Positions 1 to 6,892 are shown, numbered from the stretch's first letter. The stretch is 24,264 nucleotides of DNA from Acetobacteraceae bacterium (GCA_947446625.1 CANFIE010000010.1:1-24264); one strand, 5' to 3'. Notes: generated from the sequence alone by a model not told the origin. Translations and numbers: made by a program.

Positions 1-612
1 ACCCCTGATTTCATTGTGGTGGATGGCAAGGAAGGCGGCACCGGCGCGGCGCCGCTGGAGTTCATGGACCATCTCGGCATGCCACTGCGTGAAGGGCTTT
101 CCTTCGTGCATGCCGCGCTGGTAGGGGTGGGGCTGCGCGAGCGGGTTAAGTTGGGCGCCAGCGGCAAGATTGCCAGTGCCTTTGACATGGCGCGCGCCTT
201 CGCCCTGGGAGCGGATTGGTGCAACAGCGCGCGCGGCTTCATGTTCGCGCTGGGCTGCATTCAAAGCCTGAGCTGCCATACCGACCGCTGCCCGACCGGC
301 GTGGCAACCCAAGACCCCACCCGCCAGCGCGCCCTGATGGTGGAGGACAAGTCGCAGCGTGTGGCCAATTTCCACAAGGCCACGCTCCACGCCCTGGCTG
401 AGCTGACCGCCGCCGCCGGCCTGGAGCATCCGCGCCGGTTTCGGGCGCATCACTTTAATCGCCGCGTCTCGGCCGAGCAGGTGCAGAGCTTTGCCGCGCT
501 TTACCCGGCCCTGCCGCCCGGAGAGTTGCTGCGCGGCACCGAAGACCCGCGCTTTGCCGCCGCCTGGGCAGCAGCAGACCCGCATAGTTTCCAGGCACTG
601 GAAGTGGCCTAA
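1..612 (+). CDS. FMN-binding glutamate synthase-family protein, C-terminal part (5' end outside window)
   Basis: The reading frame is open from base 1, so about 203 C-terminal residues are visible and the N-terminus lies outside. The fragment matches the end of the glutamate-synthase-type TIM barrel. A Gly-rich phosphate/FMN-binding stretch (VDGKEGGTGAAP) is followed by GADWCNSARGFMFALGC and then a Cys-x5-Cys-x4-Cys pattern (CIQSLSCHTDRCPTGVATQ), the ligand spacing of the 3Fe-4S cluster in GltB. The rest is a helical tail of about 100 residues that, in this family, replaces the GltB beta-helix. Stand-alone proteins of this type (GltB2 / archaeal-type GOGAT) lack the amidotransferase domain, and their electron donor and substrate are often unknown. 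I see no gltD-like partner in the window. Its stop is 181 bp before fabF, so it is probably a separate unit. Confidence 0.85.
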   Translation, partial: TPDFIVVDGKEGGTGAAPLEFMDHLGMPLREGLSFVHAALVGVGLRERVKLGASGKIASAFDMARAFALGADWCNSARGFMFALGCIQSLSCHTDRCPTGVATQDPTRQRALMVEDKSQRVANFHKATLHALAELTAAAGLEHPRRFRAHHFNRRVSAEQVQSFAALYPALPPGELLRGTEDPRFAAAWAAADPHSFQALEVA

Positions 613-714
613 GGTCGGACTGAATGTTTGGGCCAACCCGTGCTGAAGACAATAAAGCTGGATTAAGAGCCTGCGTTTTTAGCTGGTTAAGCCGCAGATG
701 GCAGCCTGACTTGC

Positions 715-737
715 TGAAGCTTTCACGCAAGCTTCAT
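715..737 (+). promoter_or_regulatory. Hairpin plus 16-bp element upstream of fabF
   Basis: An 8-bp perfect inverted repeat (TGAAGCTT at 715-722, AAGCTTCA at 729-736) with a 6-nt loop lies in the 181-bp gap before fabF. Its right part, TTCACGCAAGCTTCAT (722-737), occurs again in the same orientation upstream of the PlcP-like gene (3928 to 3913, minus strand). The element ends 56 bp before the fabF start. It may be an operator. The hairpin could also help end the upstream transcript, although no T-run follows it. Confidence 0.4.
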
Positions 738-793
738 CCTCAACAGAGCCCTTTCGGTGCTTCTGGCGCTCGTAGCAAGGCGGGAGCTTCCAG

Positions 794-2005
794 ATGCGAC
801 GCATCGTCATCACCGGCATGGGGATCGTCTGCCCGTTGGGCCATGGGTTGGAGCCGACCTGGCGCCGGTTACTGAATGGCCGCTCCGGCATTGCTGCCAT
901 CACCAACTTCAATGCCGACCTGCCCTGTCGCATCGCCGGTCAGGTGCGAGCCTCGGTATGGGGCGCTGCCGAGGAGCCCAAACGAATCGAGCGCATCTCC
1001 CGCCTCGCCATGCTCGCGGCGGAGGAAGCGTTGCGCGACGCGGGATGGGAGGCGGACAACGAGGCCGAGCAGGTCAGCGCTGGTGTCAGCATCGGCTCTG
1101 GCTGCGGCGGCCTGGAGGCGCTGAACGAGGGTGCTCTGCGCCTTGGGGATGCCGCTGTTCCCTTCCTGCCGCAGGGCATGATCCACCACCTGGCCAGCCA
1201 ACTGGGAACCCAGTTTGGCTTGCTGGGCCCGCGTCGCGCTGTCTCCACCGCCTGTGCGGCCGGCACCCATGCCATTGGGGACGCAGCGCGGATGATTCAG
1301 TGCGGCGATGCCGAGATGATGCTGGCCGGTGGTGCCGAAGCCGCCGTGCATGAACTGGCCATGGCCGGCTTCGCTGCCGCGCGGGCGCTCTCCACCGGCT
1401 TCAACGACGCGCCGCAGCATGCTTCTCGCCCCTGGGACCGCGACCGAGACGGCTTTGTGATGGGCGAAGGCGCCGGCATGCTGGTGCTGGAATCGCTGGA
1501 CCACGCGCGCGCCCGCGGCGCCCGCATTTATGCGGAAGTCGCCGGCTACGGCATGTCGGCAGATGCCTGGCACATCACCTCGCCTTCCGAGAGCGGCGAC
1601 GGTGCCTTCCGTGCCATGCGCGCCGCGCTGCGCAGCGCGGGCATGGCGCCGGAGGACGTGCATTACATCAACGCCCATGGCACCAGCACGCCAGCCGGAG
1701 ACGACATTGAACTCGGCGCTGTGGAGCGGCTGTTTGGCGAAGCCGTACGGCACCTCGCGATGTCCTCCACCAAATCGGCTACCGGACATCTGCTGGGCGC
1801 GGCCGGAGCGGTGGAAGCGATCTTCTCAGTGCTGGCCCTGCGCGATCAGGTGGCGCCACCCACGCTGAACCTGGACAACCCAAGCCGCGCCAGCGCCATC
1901 GACCGCATTGCCCGCACGGCACAGGAACGGCGCATCGGCGCGGTACTCAGCAACAGCTTCGGTTTTGGTGGCACCAACGCGGCGCTGGTATTCCGTGCGG
2001 CCTAG
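794..2005 (+). CDS. fabF: Beta-ketoacyl-[ACP] synthase II
   Basis: This 403-residue KAS II-type condensing enzyme elongates acyl-ACP with malonyl-ACP in type II fatty acid synthesis in the cytosol. The Cys-His-His triad is visible: C154 in STACAAGTHAIG, H295 in NAHGTSTP and H332 in KSATGHLLGAAG, with the conserved K327. The C-terminal SNSFGFGGTNA loop is intact. Length is close to the usual 410-420. The ATG at 794 has GGGAG about 8 nt upstream. No acpP, fabD or fabG is adjacent, so this may be a second, dedicated FabF paralog rather than the housekeeping copy. Its neighbours act on membrane lipids, and it shares a 16-bp upstream element with the PlcP-like gene, which hints at coordinated lipid supply. 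Only 4 bp separate its stop from that of the convergent glycosyltransferase gene. Confidence 0.92.
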   Translation: MRRIVITGMGIVCPLGHGLEPTWRRLLNGRSGIAAITNFNADLPCRIAGQVRASVWGAAEEPKRIERISRLAMLAAEEALRDAGWEADNEAEQVSAGVSIGSGCGGLEALNEGALRLGDAAVPFLPQGMIHHLASQLGTQFGLLGPRRAVSTACAAGTHAIGDAARMIQCGDAEMMLAGGAEAAVHELAMAGFAAARALSTGFNDAPQHASRPWDRDRDGFVMGEGAGMLVLESLDHARARGARIYAEVAGYGMSADAWHITSPSESGDGAFRAMRAALRSAGMAPEDVHYINAHGTSTPAGDDIELGAVERLFGEAVRHLAMSSTKSATGHLLGAAGAVEAIFSVLALRDQVAPPTLNLDNPSRASAIDRIARTAQERRIGAVLSNSFGFGGTNAALVFRAA

Positions 2006-2009
2006 CCGG

Positions 2010-3056
2010 TCAGGTCAACGCCTGGCTGCCATTTGGCTCCACGCGTACCAGTTGTTGGCGGAAGGCCTCGGCACAGGCAGCCCAGGAAAACCCCTCAGCG
2101 TGGCGACGGCAGGCATCTCGGTTGCACGCCAGCGCTGCCAGCACATTGGCGCGCAGGTCCGGCCCAATCGCCCCGGTGCCAGGCGCCACCACATCCAAAG
2201 GGCCAGTGACAGGAAAGGCGGCAACGGGCGTACCGCAGGCCATCGCCTCCAGTAGCACCAGACCGAAGGTGTCCGTCAGCGAGGGAAAGACGAAAACATC
2301 CGCGCCGGCATAAGCGCGTGACAATGCCTCACCCTGGCGCCAACCGGCGAAATGCACCTGCGGGTAATGGCGTTGTAACTGCGCCCGCTGCGGGCCATCG
2401 CCCACCACGACCTTGGTTCCGGGCAGGTCCAGCTTGAGGAACGCCTCGATATTTTTCTCCACCGCAACCCGGCCTACATACAGCGCAATCGGCCGCGGCA
2501 AGCCGGCCCAGGGGTCGGATGGCTCAGGTTGGAATTGCTCCAGTGCCACGCCACGGGTCCATGGGCGAACCCGCGTGAAGCCGCGCGCCTCAAGGTCAGC
2601 ACGCAGTGAGGCCGTGGCGGCAAACACGCCGCTGCTTGGGGCGTGGAAGCGGCGCATCACGCGCCAGGCCAGGCCTGGTGGCAGGCCGGTGCGCGCCTGC
2701 ACGTAATCTGGGAAGCGGGTGTGGAAGCTGCTGGTGAAGCGCCAGCCACGCGCTCGGCACAGGCCACGCATGGCCCAACCGAGCGTGCCTTCAGTGGCGA
2801 TATGCACGGCATCCGGCCGAAATGCATCCACCATTTGTGCCAGCTTACGGCGCGGCCATAGCGCCACACGAATTTCGGGGTAGCTGGGTAGCCCCATGGT
2901 ACGAAAGCGGTCGGGGCCTATCACCTCCACCGTATCACCGCCACCTGCCAAGTGGCTCACCACCGTATCCATGGTGCGGACCACACCATTCACCTGCGGG
3001 TGCCAGGCGTCGGAGACGATGAGCACGCGCATGGGCAACAAGCCGGCTGCGTTCAT
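2010..3056 (-). CDS. GT4-family glycosyltransferase, Agt-like (probable glycolipid synthesis)
   Basis: This is a 348-residue GT-B fold enzyme of family GT4. The N-terminal domain opens with RVLIVSDAWHPQVNGVVRT (residues 10-28), as in SqdX/MgtA/Agt-type enzymes. The C-terminal nucleotide-sugar domain shows GRVAVEKNIEAFL (R196, K201), VGDGPQRAQL (218-227) and DTFGLVLLEAMACGTP with acidic E270. Its start overlaps the stop of the upstream metallophosphoesterase gene by 4 bp (ATGA), so translation is probably coupled. Start M9 (3032) is the alternative. In Rhizobiales and Roseobacter-group bacteria a PlcP phospholipase C and the Agt glycosyltransferase form such a pair: PlcP releases diacylglycerol from phospholipids and Agt adds sugar to it during phosphate limitation. 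I infer the same here. The sugar donor cannot be read from sequence, and a role in phosphatidylinositol-mannoside-like or exopolysaccharide synthesis is not excluded. Confidence 0.82.
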   Translation of the reverse strand: MNAAGLLPMRVLIVSDAWHPQVNGVVRTMDTVVSHLAGGGDTVEVIGPDRFRTMGLPSYPEIRVALWPRRKLAQMVDAFRPDAVHIATEGTLGWAMRGLCRARGWRFTSSFHTRFPDYVQARTGLPPGLAWRVMRRFHAPSSGVFAATASLRADLEARGFTRVRPWTRGVALEQFQPEPSDPWAGLPRPIALYVGRVAVEKNIEAFLKLDLPGTKVVVGDGPQRAQLQRHYPQVHFAGWRQGEALSRAYAGADVFVFPSLTDTFGLVLLEAMACGTPVAAFPVTGPLDVVAPGTGAIGPDLRANVLAALACNRDACRRHAEGFSWAACAEAFRQQLVRVEPNGSQALT

Positions 3057-3865
3057 GCCCTGGCCAGCGCCGCCGCCGTATGGGGCATGCGCAGGGAAAG
3101 CCGCTGCCGCGCAGGCCAGTCGACCAGTTCAAAGCGACCATCAGCATGTTCAACCAGGGCGGTACAACTCTCCACCCAGTCGCCGCAATTCATGTACAAC
3201 ACGCCATGCGAGGGCCGCATTTCTGCGTGGTGAATATGCCCACAGATCACGCCATTCAGCCCACGCCGCTTGGCCTCGCCGGCCAGCGCGCCCTCGAAGC
3301 GGTCAATCGTCTTCACCGCTTCTTTCACCCGCCGCTTCAACCACTGACTGAGCGACCAATAAGGGTAGCCAAGCCGGCGTCGCACCGCGTTGAAAATTCG
3401 GTTCAGGTAGAGCGCCCAGTCGTAGGCCCAGTCACCCAGGTAGGCGAGGAACTTGGCGTAGCGGATCACGCCATCGAACTCGTCGCCATGCATCACCAGG
3501 AAACGCCTGCCATCCGCCGCCTGGTGGATTGCCTCGGGCTGCATGCTCACGCCGGCAATCTCCAGGCCGAACCAGTCGCGCAGTGCCTCGTCGTGGTTGC
3601 CGGGAATGTAGATCACCTCAGTCCCACGCCTGGTCATGGCCAGCACATGTCGCAGCAGCGCGTCGAAACTCTCATGCCAGTACCAGGATTTGCGCAACCG
3701 CCAGCCGTCGAGGATATCACCGACCAAATAGAGCTTCTCGCATTCGGCTTGCGCGAGAAATTCCATGAGCAGGTCTGCCCTGCTACCGCGTGTGCCCAGA
3801 TGAATATCGGACAAGAAGATGCTGCGATACCGCTGCTTCTGCTCAGTCAGGTGCATCCGAATCAT
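3053..3865 (-). CDS. plcP: Calcineurin-like metallophosphoesterase, PlcP-type (annotated as UDP-2,3-diacylglucosamine diphosphatase family)
   Basis: A 270-residue phosphoesterase with all metal motifs: D20-x-H22 (FLSDIHLG), GD50 (LVGDILDG), GN90-H91-D (IPGNHDE), an MHGD motif and a terminal CGHIHH. These chelate a two-metal centre. Databases usually call this family LpxH-like. However, the 270-aa alphaproteobacterial form next to a GT4 enzyme corresponds to PlcP, a phospholipase C shown in Sinorhizobium and marine alphaproteobacteria to cut phospholipids to diacylglycerol under phosphate stress. Two points favour PlcP: the 4-bp overlap with the Agt-like gene, and a Pho-box-like array in its divergent promoter region. 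Against it, residues alone do not separate it from a lipid A LpxH. The start at 3865 (M1) has only a weak AGGCGG; M4 (3856) is possible. Confidence 0.8.
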   Translation of the reverse strand: MIRMHLTEQKQRYRSIFLSDIHLGTRGSRADLLMEFLAQAECEKLYLVGDILDGWRLRKSWYWHESFDALLRHVLAMTRRGTEVIYIPGNHDEALRDWFGLEIAGVSMQPEAIHQAADGRRFLVMHGDEFDGVIRYAKFLAYLGDWAYDWALYLNRIFNAVRRRLGYPYWSLSQWLKRRVKEAVKTIDRFEGALAGEAKRRGLNGVICGHIHHAEMRPSHGVLYMNCGDWVESCTALVEHADGRFELVDWPARQRLSLRMPHTAAALARA

Positions 3866-3912
3866 CCGCCTGTTTCTGGCTGGCCCTGTATCAAGCTGAG
3901 CAAGATCCGCGC

Positions 3913-3928
3913 ATGAAGCTTGCGTGAA
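3913..3928 (-). promoter_or_regulatory. 16-bp element upstream of the PlcP-like gene, copy of the fabF element
   Basis: Read on the minus strand this is TTCACGCAAGCTTCAT, identical to 722-737 upstream of fabF and in the same orientation relative to the gene. It ends 47 bp before the start codon, against 56 bp for fabF. A 16-bp match somewhere in 24 kb is only mildly unlikely by chance; the shared position and orientation make it worth listing as a candidate regulator site or core promoter. Confidence 0.4.
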
Positions 3929-3943
3929 CTACGCACGGCAACC

Positions 3944-3983
3944 GGGTCATCATATTGTCGTGAAATTGACATTTGGCTGCCTT
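3944..3983 (+). promoter_or_regulatory. Tandem Pho-box-like array in the plcP/pmtA divergent promoter region
   Basis: Four 7-mers stand in direct repeat with exactly 4-nt spacers (11-bp period): GGGTCAT (3944-3950), TTGTCGT (3955-3961), TTGACAT (3966-3972) and CTGCCTT (3977-3983). Each matches the PhoB half-site CTGTCAT at 5 of 7 positions, and the central spacer GAAA is AT-rich as in the consensus. PhoB binds such 11-bp direct repeats as tandem dimers. The repeats face pmtA (start 4047). On the minus strand a TATGAT (3954 to 3949) could be a -10 for the PlcP-like gene. No good plus-strand -10 is obvious; TAGCAG at 3995-4000 is the nearest candidate. Confidence 0.6.
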
Positions 3984-4046
3984 CGATCCGGCGGTAGCAG
4001 GCCCCCTTATGTTCAGCGCCATGCCACAAGAACCCGGAGCCCATGC

Positions 4047-4646
4047 ATGACCGACGCCCTGCTGCAGGCCAGCGCCACGCCGCCAACAACAAGCGGCCCT
4101 GCACTCTTCTTCAAACTTTGGCTGGCCAACCCTTTGCAGATGGGCTCGATCGTTCCGTCCTCCACCGCGCTGTGCAGTCGTATCGCGGCACTTGTGCAAC
4201 GCGCCGAAGATGAAGTGGTGTTGGAGACAGGCGCTGGTACCGGCGTGGTATCACGCGCTCTGCTGGCGGCTGGCGTTCCGGCTGAGCGGCTTGTGGTCGT
4301 GGAGATCGTGCCGGAAATGGCCGCGCATCTGCGCGACTCCCTGCCTGGAGTTACGGTGCTGTGTGGCGACGCTTTTGAAATGCCGGCACTGCTTCCCCGG
4401 CACATGCACGGCAAGGTAGGCACAGCCATTTGCGGCATTCCGCTGGTGCTGCTGCCGCAGGAACAGCAGCGCCGTTATGTGCAATCCATTGAAGCCGTAG
4501 CGCCTGGCAAGGGCTTTCTGCTGTACAGCTACTGCGTCACCTCGCCGTTGCCCTACCGGGCGCTGGGCCTTGCCGCGCGCCGCCGCGCCTGGACACCACT
4601 GAACTTCCCACCGGCCAGCGTCTGGCAGTACATGCCTGCCGGTTAG
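4047..4646 (+). CDS. pmtA: S-adenosylmethionine-dependent phospholipid N-methyltransferase
   Basis: A 199-residue enzyme of the Sinorhizobium-type PmtA family, which methylates phosphatidylethanolamine stepwise to phosphatidylcholine at the inner membrane. Seen: the family N-terminus FFKLWLANPLQMGSIVPSS (residues 21-39), SAM motif I ETGAGTG (60-66), acidic VVEIVPEM, GD in LCGDAFEMP, the membrane-enzyme signature CGIPLVLLP, and the C-terminal NFPPASVWQY that parallels the LPPARVWVY end of S. meliloti PmtA. I chose the ATG at 4047 because CGGAG lies 8 nt upstream; an in-frame extension to 3924 would run into the Pho-like array. It is divergent from the PlcP-Agt-like operon. Its stop overlaps that of the convergent acetyltransferase gene. 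Confidence 0.8.
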   Translation: MTDALLQASATPPTTSGPALFFKLWLANPLQMGSIVPSSTALCSRIAALVQRAEDEVVLETGAGTGVVSRALLAAGVPAERLVVVEIVPEMAAHLRDSLPGVTVLCGDAFEMPALLPRHMHGKVGTAICGIPLVLLPQEQQRRYVQSIEAVAPGKGFLLYSYCVTSPLPYRALGLAARRRAWTPLNFPPASVWQYMPAG

Positions 4647-5278
4647 GCGGGGTCATACCTGCGGCTGAATTCCTCAGCGCCCAACTTGCGAAAATCGGCC
4701 ATGCGCTCACCCAGCAGCGCATGCGACCAGTCCCACCACCGAATGCGCAGGAGCGCCGCCTGGATTTCCGCCGGGAACCGAAAGCGGAGTACCCGACCAG
4801 GATTGCCAACCACAATGGCAAAGGGCGGCACGTCCTTGGTGACAATGGTACCAGCACCAATGGCAGAGCCGCTGCCGAGTGTGACACCGGGCAGGACTAT
4901 CGCGCCATGGCCGATCCAGACATCATCGCCCATCGTCACCCTATGCTTGCAGCGCCATCCGAACAGTTCCGCGTCATCGTCCCCCAGACCGTAGGCACTG
5001 CTGCGATAGGTGAAATGCGAGAGTGCAACGCGTTGCAGCGGATGATTGCCGGGATTGATTCGCGTCATCGCCGCTATAGAACAGAATTTACCGATTTCAC
5101 TGTAGATGATCTGGCTGTCATTCACCACATAGCTGTAGTCGCCCATGGTCGTCTCAGCCACCTTGGTACGCGCACCTACTTCCGTATAGGCGCCAAGCCG
5201 GCTGTCCCGGACTTCCGCGCTGGGGTGAATGCTTGGTTCAGCACCAAGGCCACGCGTGCTGTCCGGGTGCTGGGTCAT
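4643..5278 (-). CDS. Phosphonate-metabolism-associated hexapeptide-repeat acetyltransferase
   Basis: A 211-residue left-handed beta-helix acyltransferase of the family normally found in C-P lyase (phn) operons. Seen: an early segment SIHPSAEVRDSRLGAYTEVG, MGDYSYVVNDSQIIYSEIGKFCSIAA, the catalytic-histidine segment INPGNHP (H79), VWIGHGAIVLPGVTLGSGS and the closing AGTIVTKDVPPFAIVVGNPGR, then a helical tail beginning RIRWWDW. AGGAG sits 8 nt upstream of the ATG. The acyl acceptor of this family is not established; transfer from an acyl-CoA is inferred from the fold. No phnG-M or phnCDE gene is visible, so the gene is an orphan next to Pho-controlled-looking lipid genes. The stop codons of this gene and pmtA share bases (4643-4646). 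Confidence 0.85.
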   Translation of the reverse strand: MTQHPDSTRGLGAEPSIHPSAEVRDSRLGAYTEVGARTKVAETTMGDYSYVVNDSQIIYSEIGKFCSIAAMTRINPGNHPLQRVALSHFTYRSSAYGLGDDDAELFGWRCKHRVTMGDDVWIGHGAIVLPGVTLGSGSAIGAGTIVTKDVPPFAIVVGNPGRVLRFRFPAEIQAALLRIRWWDWSHALLGERMADFRKLGAEEFSRRYDPA

Positions 5279-5427
5279 GTTGGGCGCTCCTGTAGGTACA
5301 TAACCAACCTGGCTGCGGCCCGTTCAGGCGTAGAGGAAGAACTTTCTGTTCCTGCGCAGCGCTGCAGGCAGTCAGCGGGCAGTCGCCATCCACACCATTG
5401 CCGCAACCCAGCTGTGGCGCGAGCAAT

Positions 5428-5457
5428 ATCCGTTCTGATGGAATCATCAGCACGGAT
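5428..5457. promoter_or_regulatory. 30-bp near-perfect dyad upstream of the acetyltransferase gene
   Basis: The outer arms ATCCGT/ACGGAT and inner arms CTGATG/CATCAG surround a GAAT centre. That gives 12 of 13 paired positions with a single mismatch between the two blocks. It lies about 150 bp upstream of the acetyltransferase start and 85 bp past the hemE stop, in a 263-bp gap without any convincing gene. No T-run follows on either strand, so an operator or structured leader fits better than a terminator. Confidence 0.5.
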
Positions 5458-5482
5458 TTCTTGCTCTACTATCAGATGGTTA

Positions 5483-5522
5483 TAGAGCACGAAATGCGCC
5501 CGTCAGGGCACATGGTGCTCTA
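5483..5522 (-). terminator. Stem-loop downstream of hemE (possible terminator)
   Basis: An 8-bp outer stem (TAGAGCAC 5483-5490 with GTGCTCTA 5515-5522) encloses an inner 7-bp stem with one mismatch (TGCGCCC 5495-5501 with GGGCACA 5506-5512) and a GTCA loop. It begins about 20 bp after the hemE stop on the minus strand. No U-run follows, so intrinsic termination is uncertain; it may instead protect the mRNA 3' end. Confidence 0.4.
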
Positions 5523-5541
5523 GGGAAACTACCGAAAAACC

Positions 5542-6591
5542 CTAGCCACCACGCACCAGGCGAACGAGCGTGCCAACATGCTCGGGTGGGGTTTGCGGCA
5601 CAATGCCATGGCCCAGGTTGAAAATGGCCGGGCGGCCCCGCAGGGCGGCCAGCACGCCACGTGCCTCGGCTTCCATGGCTGCACCGCCTGTTACCACCGC
5701 CAGCGGATCCAGGTTGCCCTGTACGGCCAAGGTAGCTGGTAGGGCATTGGCAGCCCAGCGCGGGTCCATGCCGGTGTCCATCCCCACGCATTGCACCCCA
5801 GTGCGGCTGGCATATTCCGGCAGCAGGGGGCCAGCCAGGCGCGGAAAGCCGATGATGGGGATGTTGGGGTGGCGCTTGCGCACGGCGCGCACGATCAGGC
5901 TGGTCGGCTCGATCACCCAGCGGCGGAACTGTGCCGGCGAGAGCAGCCCAGCCCAGCTGTCGAACAACATCAGCGCCTCGGCGCCGGCTTCCACCTGGGC
6001 CAGCAGGTATTCCACCGTGGCTTCAGTGAGGATGCGGATCAGCTTGCCGAAGAAGTTGGGGTCGCTGAAGGCCAGGCCACGGGTGATGGCGAAGTCCTTG
6101 CTGCCTTTGCCGTCCACCACGTAGCAGGCCACGGTGAAAGGGCTGCCGGCAAAGCCGATCATGGCCACGCGCGGTGCATGGGCGTCCAAAGCCTCACGCA
6201 CCAGCCCAACCGTGGCCATGATGGGGGCAAGCTTCTGCATCATGCCGGCGGGCTGCAGGCGGTCCAGCCCGGCCAGGGTGCGGATGGGGTCCAGCACCGG
6301 GCCCTCGCCCTCAGCGAAGCGCAGCGGCTGGCCCAGGCCCCAGGGCACCATCAGGATGTCGGAGAACAGGATGGCGCCGTCCATGCCAAAGCGGCGGATG
6401 GGCTGCAGCGTTACCTCCGCCGCCAGTTCAGGCGTGGTGCAGAGGGTGATGAAGTCGCCGGCCTGGGCGCGCACCTCGCGGTACTCGGGCAGGTATCGGC
6501 CAGCCTGGCGCATTAGCCAGAGCGGCGGCGGCCAGACAGCCTCGCCAGCCAGCGCCCGCAGCAGCGGTTTCGTCGGAGATATCGCTTCCAT
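5542..6591 (-). CDS. hemE: Uroporphyrinogen decarboxylase
   Basis: This 349-residue cytosolic enzyme decarboxylates the four acetate side chains of uroporphyrinogen III to give coproporphyrinogen III in heme synthesis. Conserved features: WLMRQAGRYLPEYR with the substrate-binding arginines R28 and R32, ILFSDIL with the catalytic D78, GFAGSPFTVACYVVDG, FDSWAG, QGNLDP and the late NLGHGI (His near 328). I place the start at 6591 (MEAISPTKPLLRAL), where the family begins and GAAGGG precedes it. An in-frame extension to 6669 would translate part of the DnaA-box region and has no family similarity. hemE beside the replication origin is a known arrangement in Caulobacter and other alphaproteobacteria. 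Confidence 0.97.
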   Translation of the reverse strand: MEAISPTKPLLRALAGEAVWPPPLWLMRQAGRYLPEYREVRAQAGDFITLCTTPELAAEVTLQPIRRFGMDGAILFSDILMVPWGLGQPLRFAEGEGPVLDPIRTLAGLDRLQPAGMMQKLAPIMATVGLVREALDAHAPRVAMIGFAGSPFTVACYVVDGKGSKDFAITRGLAFSDPNFFGKLIRILTEATVEYLLAQVEAGAEALMLFDSWAGLLSPAQFRRWVIEPTSLIVRAVRKRHPNIPIIGFPRLAGPLLPEYASRTGVQCVGMDTGMDPRWAANALPATLAVQGNLDPLAVVTGGAAMEAEARGVLAALRGRPAIFNLGHGIVPQTPPEHVGTLVRLVRGG

Positions 6592-6892
6592 GACCGCCCT
6601 TCTCACAAGAAAACAAGGATTCAGGAAGAGTGGAGTGGTAGTAGGACCCTGTGGATAACGGGGAGGCATTGTTATCCGCAGCTATCCCCAACCTCGTCCA
6701 CATGAGCTTCGGCCGGCAAGGCGCTGAAATCCCTGTTTGAAACCTTGCTGTCCCGAATCACCGGGAGACCAGGGTGGATTCCATACCGGCTGGGTGAAAT
6801 TGTGCCATTTATCCCCGCTTTCCCGCACTGACTGGCGGGATGGTCGAGTTACCCCCATGCTTCACAGTCATCCACAGCCTTGTCAGGGCGCC
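6592..6892. other. oriC: Candidate chromosomal replication origin (oriC) between hemE and ppsR
   Basis: This gene-free 301-bp gap lies between divergent hemE and ppsR, the context of the Caulobacter origin. It contains a perfect DnaA box (TGTGGATAA, 6650-6658, minus-strand TTATCCACA). It also has TTATCCGCA (6672-6680) and TCATCCACA (6868-6876), one mismatch each, and CTATCCCCA (6682-6690), TCGTCCACA (6694-6702) and TTATCCCCG (6809-6817), two mismatches each. Three GANTC sites, the CcrM methylation target, occur at 6618, 6755 and 6777. The A-rich stretch around 6607-6620 could be the unwinding element, though no long AT-rich tract stands out. The promoters of hemE and ppsR must also lie here. 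Confidence 0.85.

Noticed and set aside
3966..3971. TTGACA as a sigma-70 -35 box for pmtA
   Set aside because: No acceptable -10 lies 16-18 bp downstream; the hexamer is better explained as part of the 11-bp repeat array.
5275..5490. 71-residue minus-strand frame overlapping the acetyltransferase start by ATGA
   Set aside because: The GTG start has no ribosome site, third-position GC is low for this genome, no family is recognisable, and the frame runs through a strong dyad. The overlap is explained by the acetyltransferase's own AGGAG leader.
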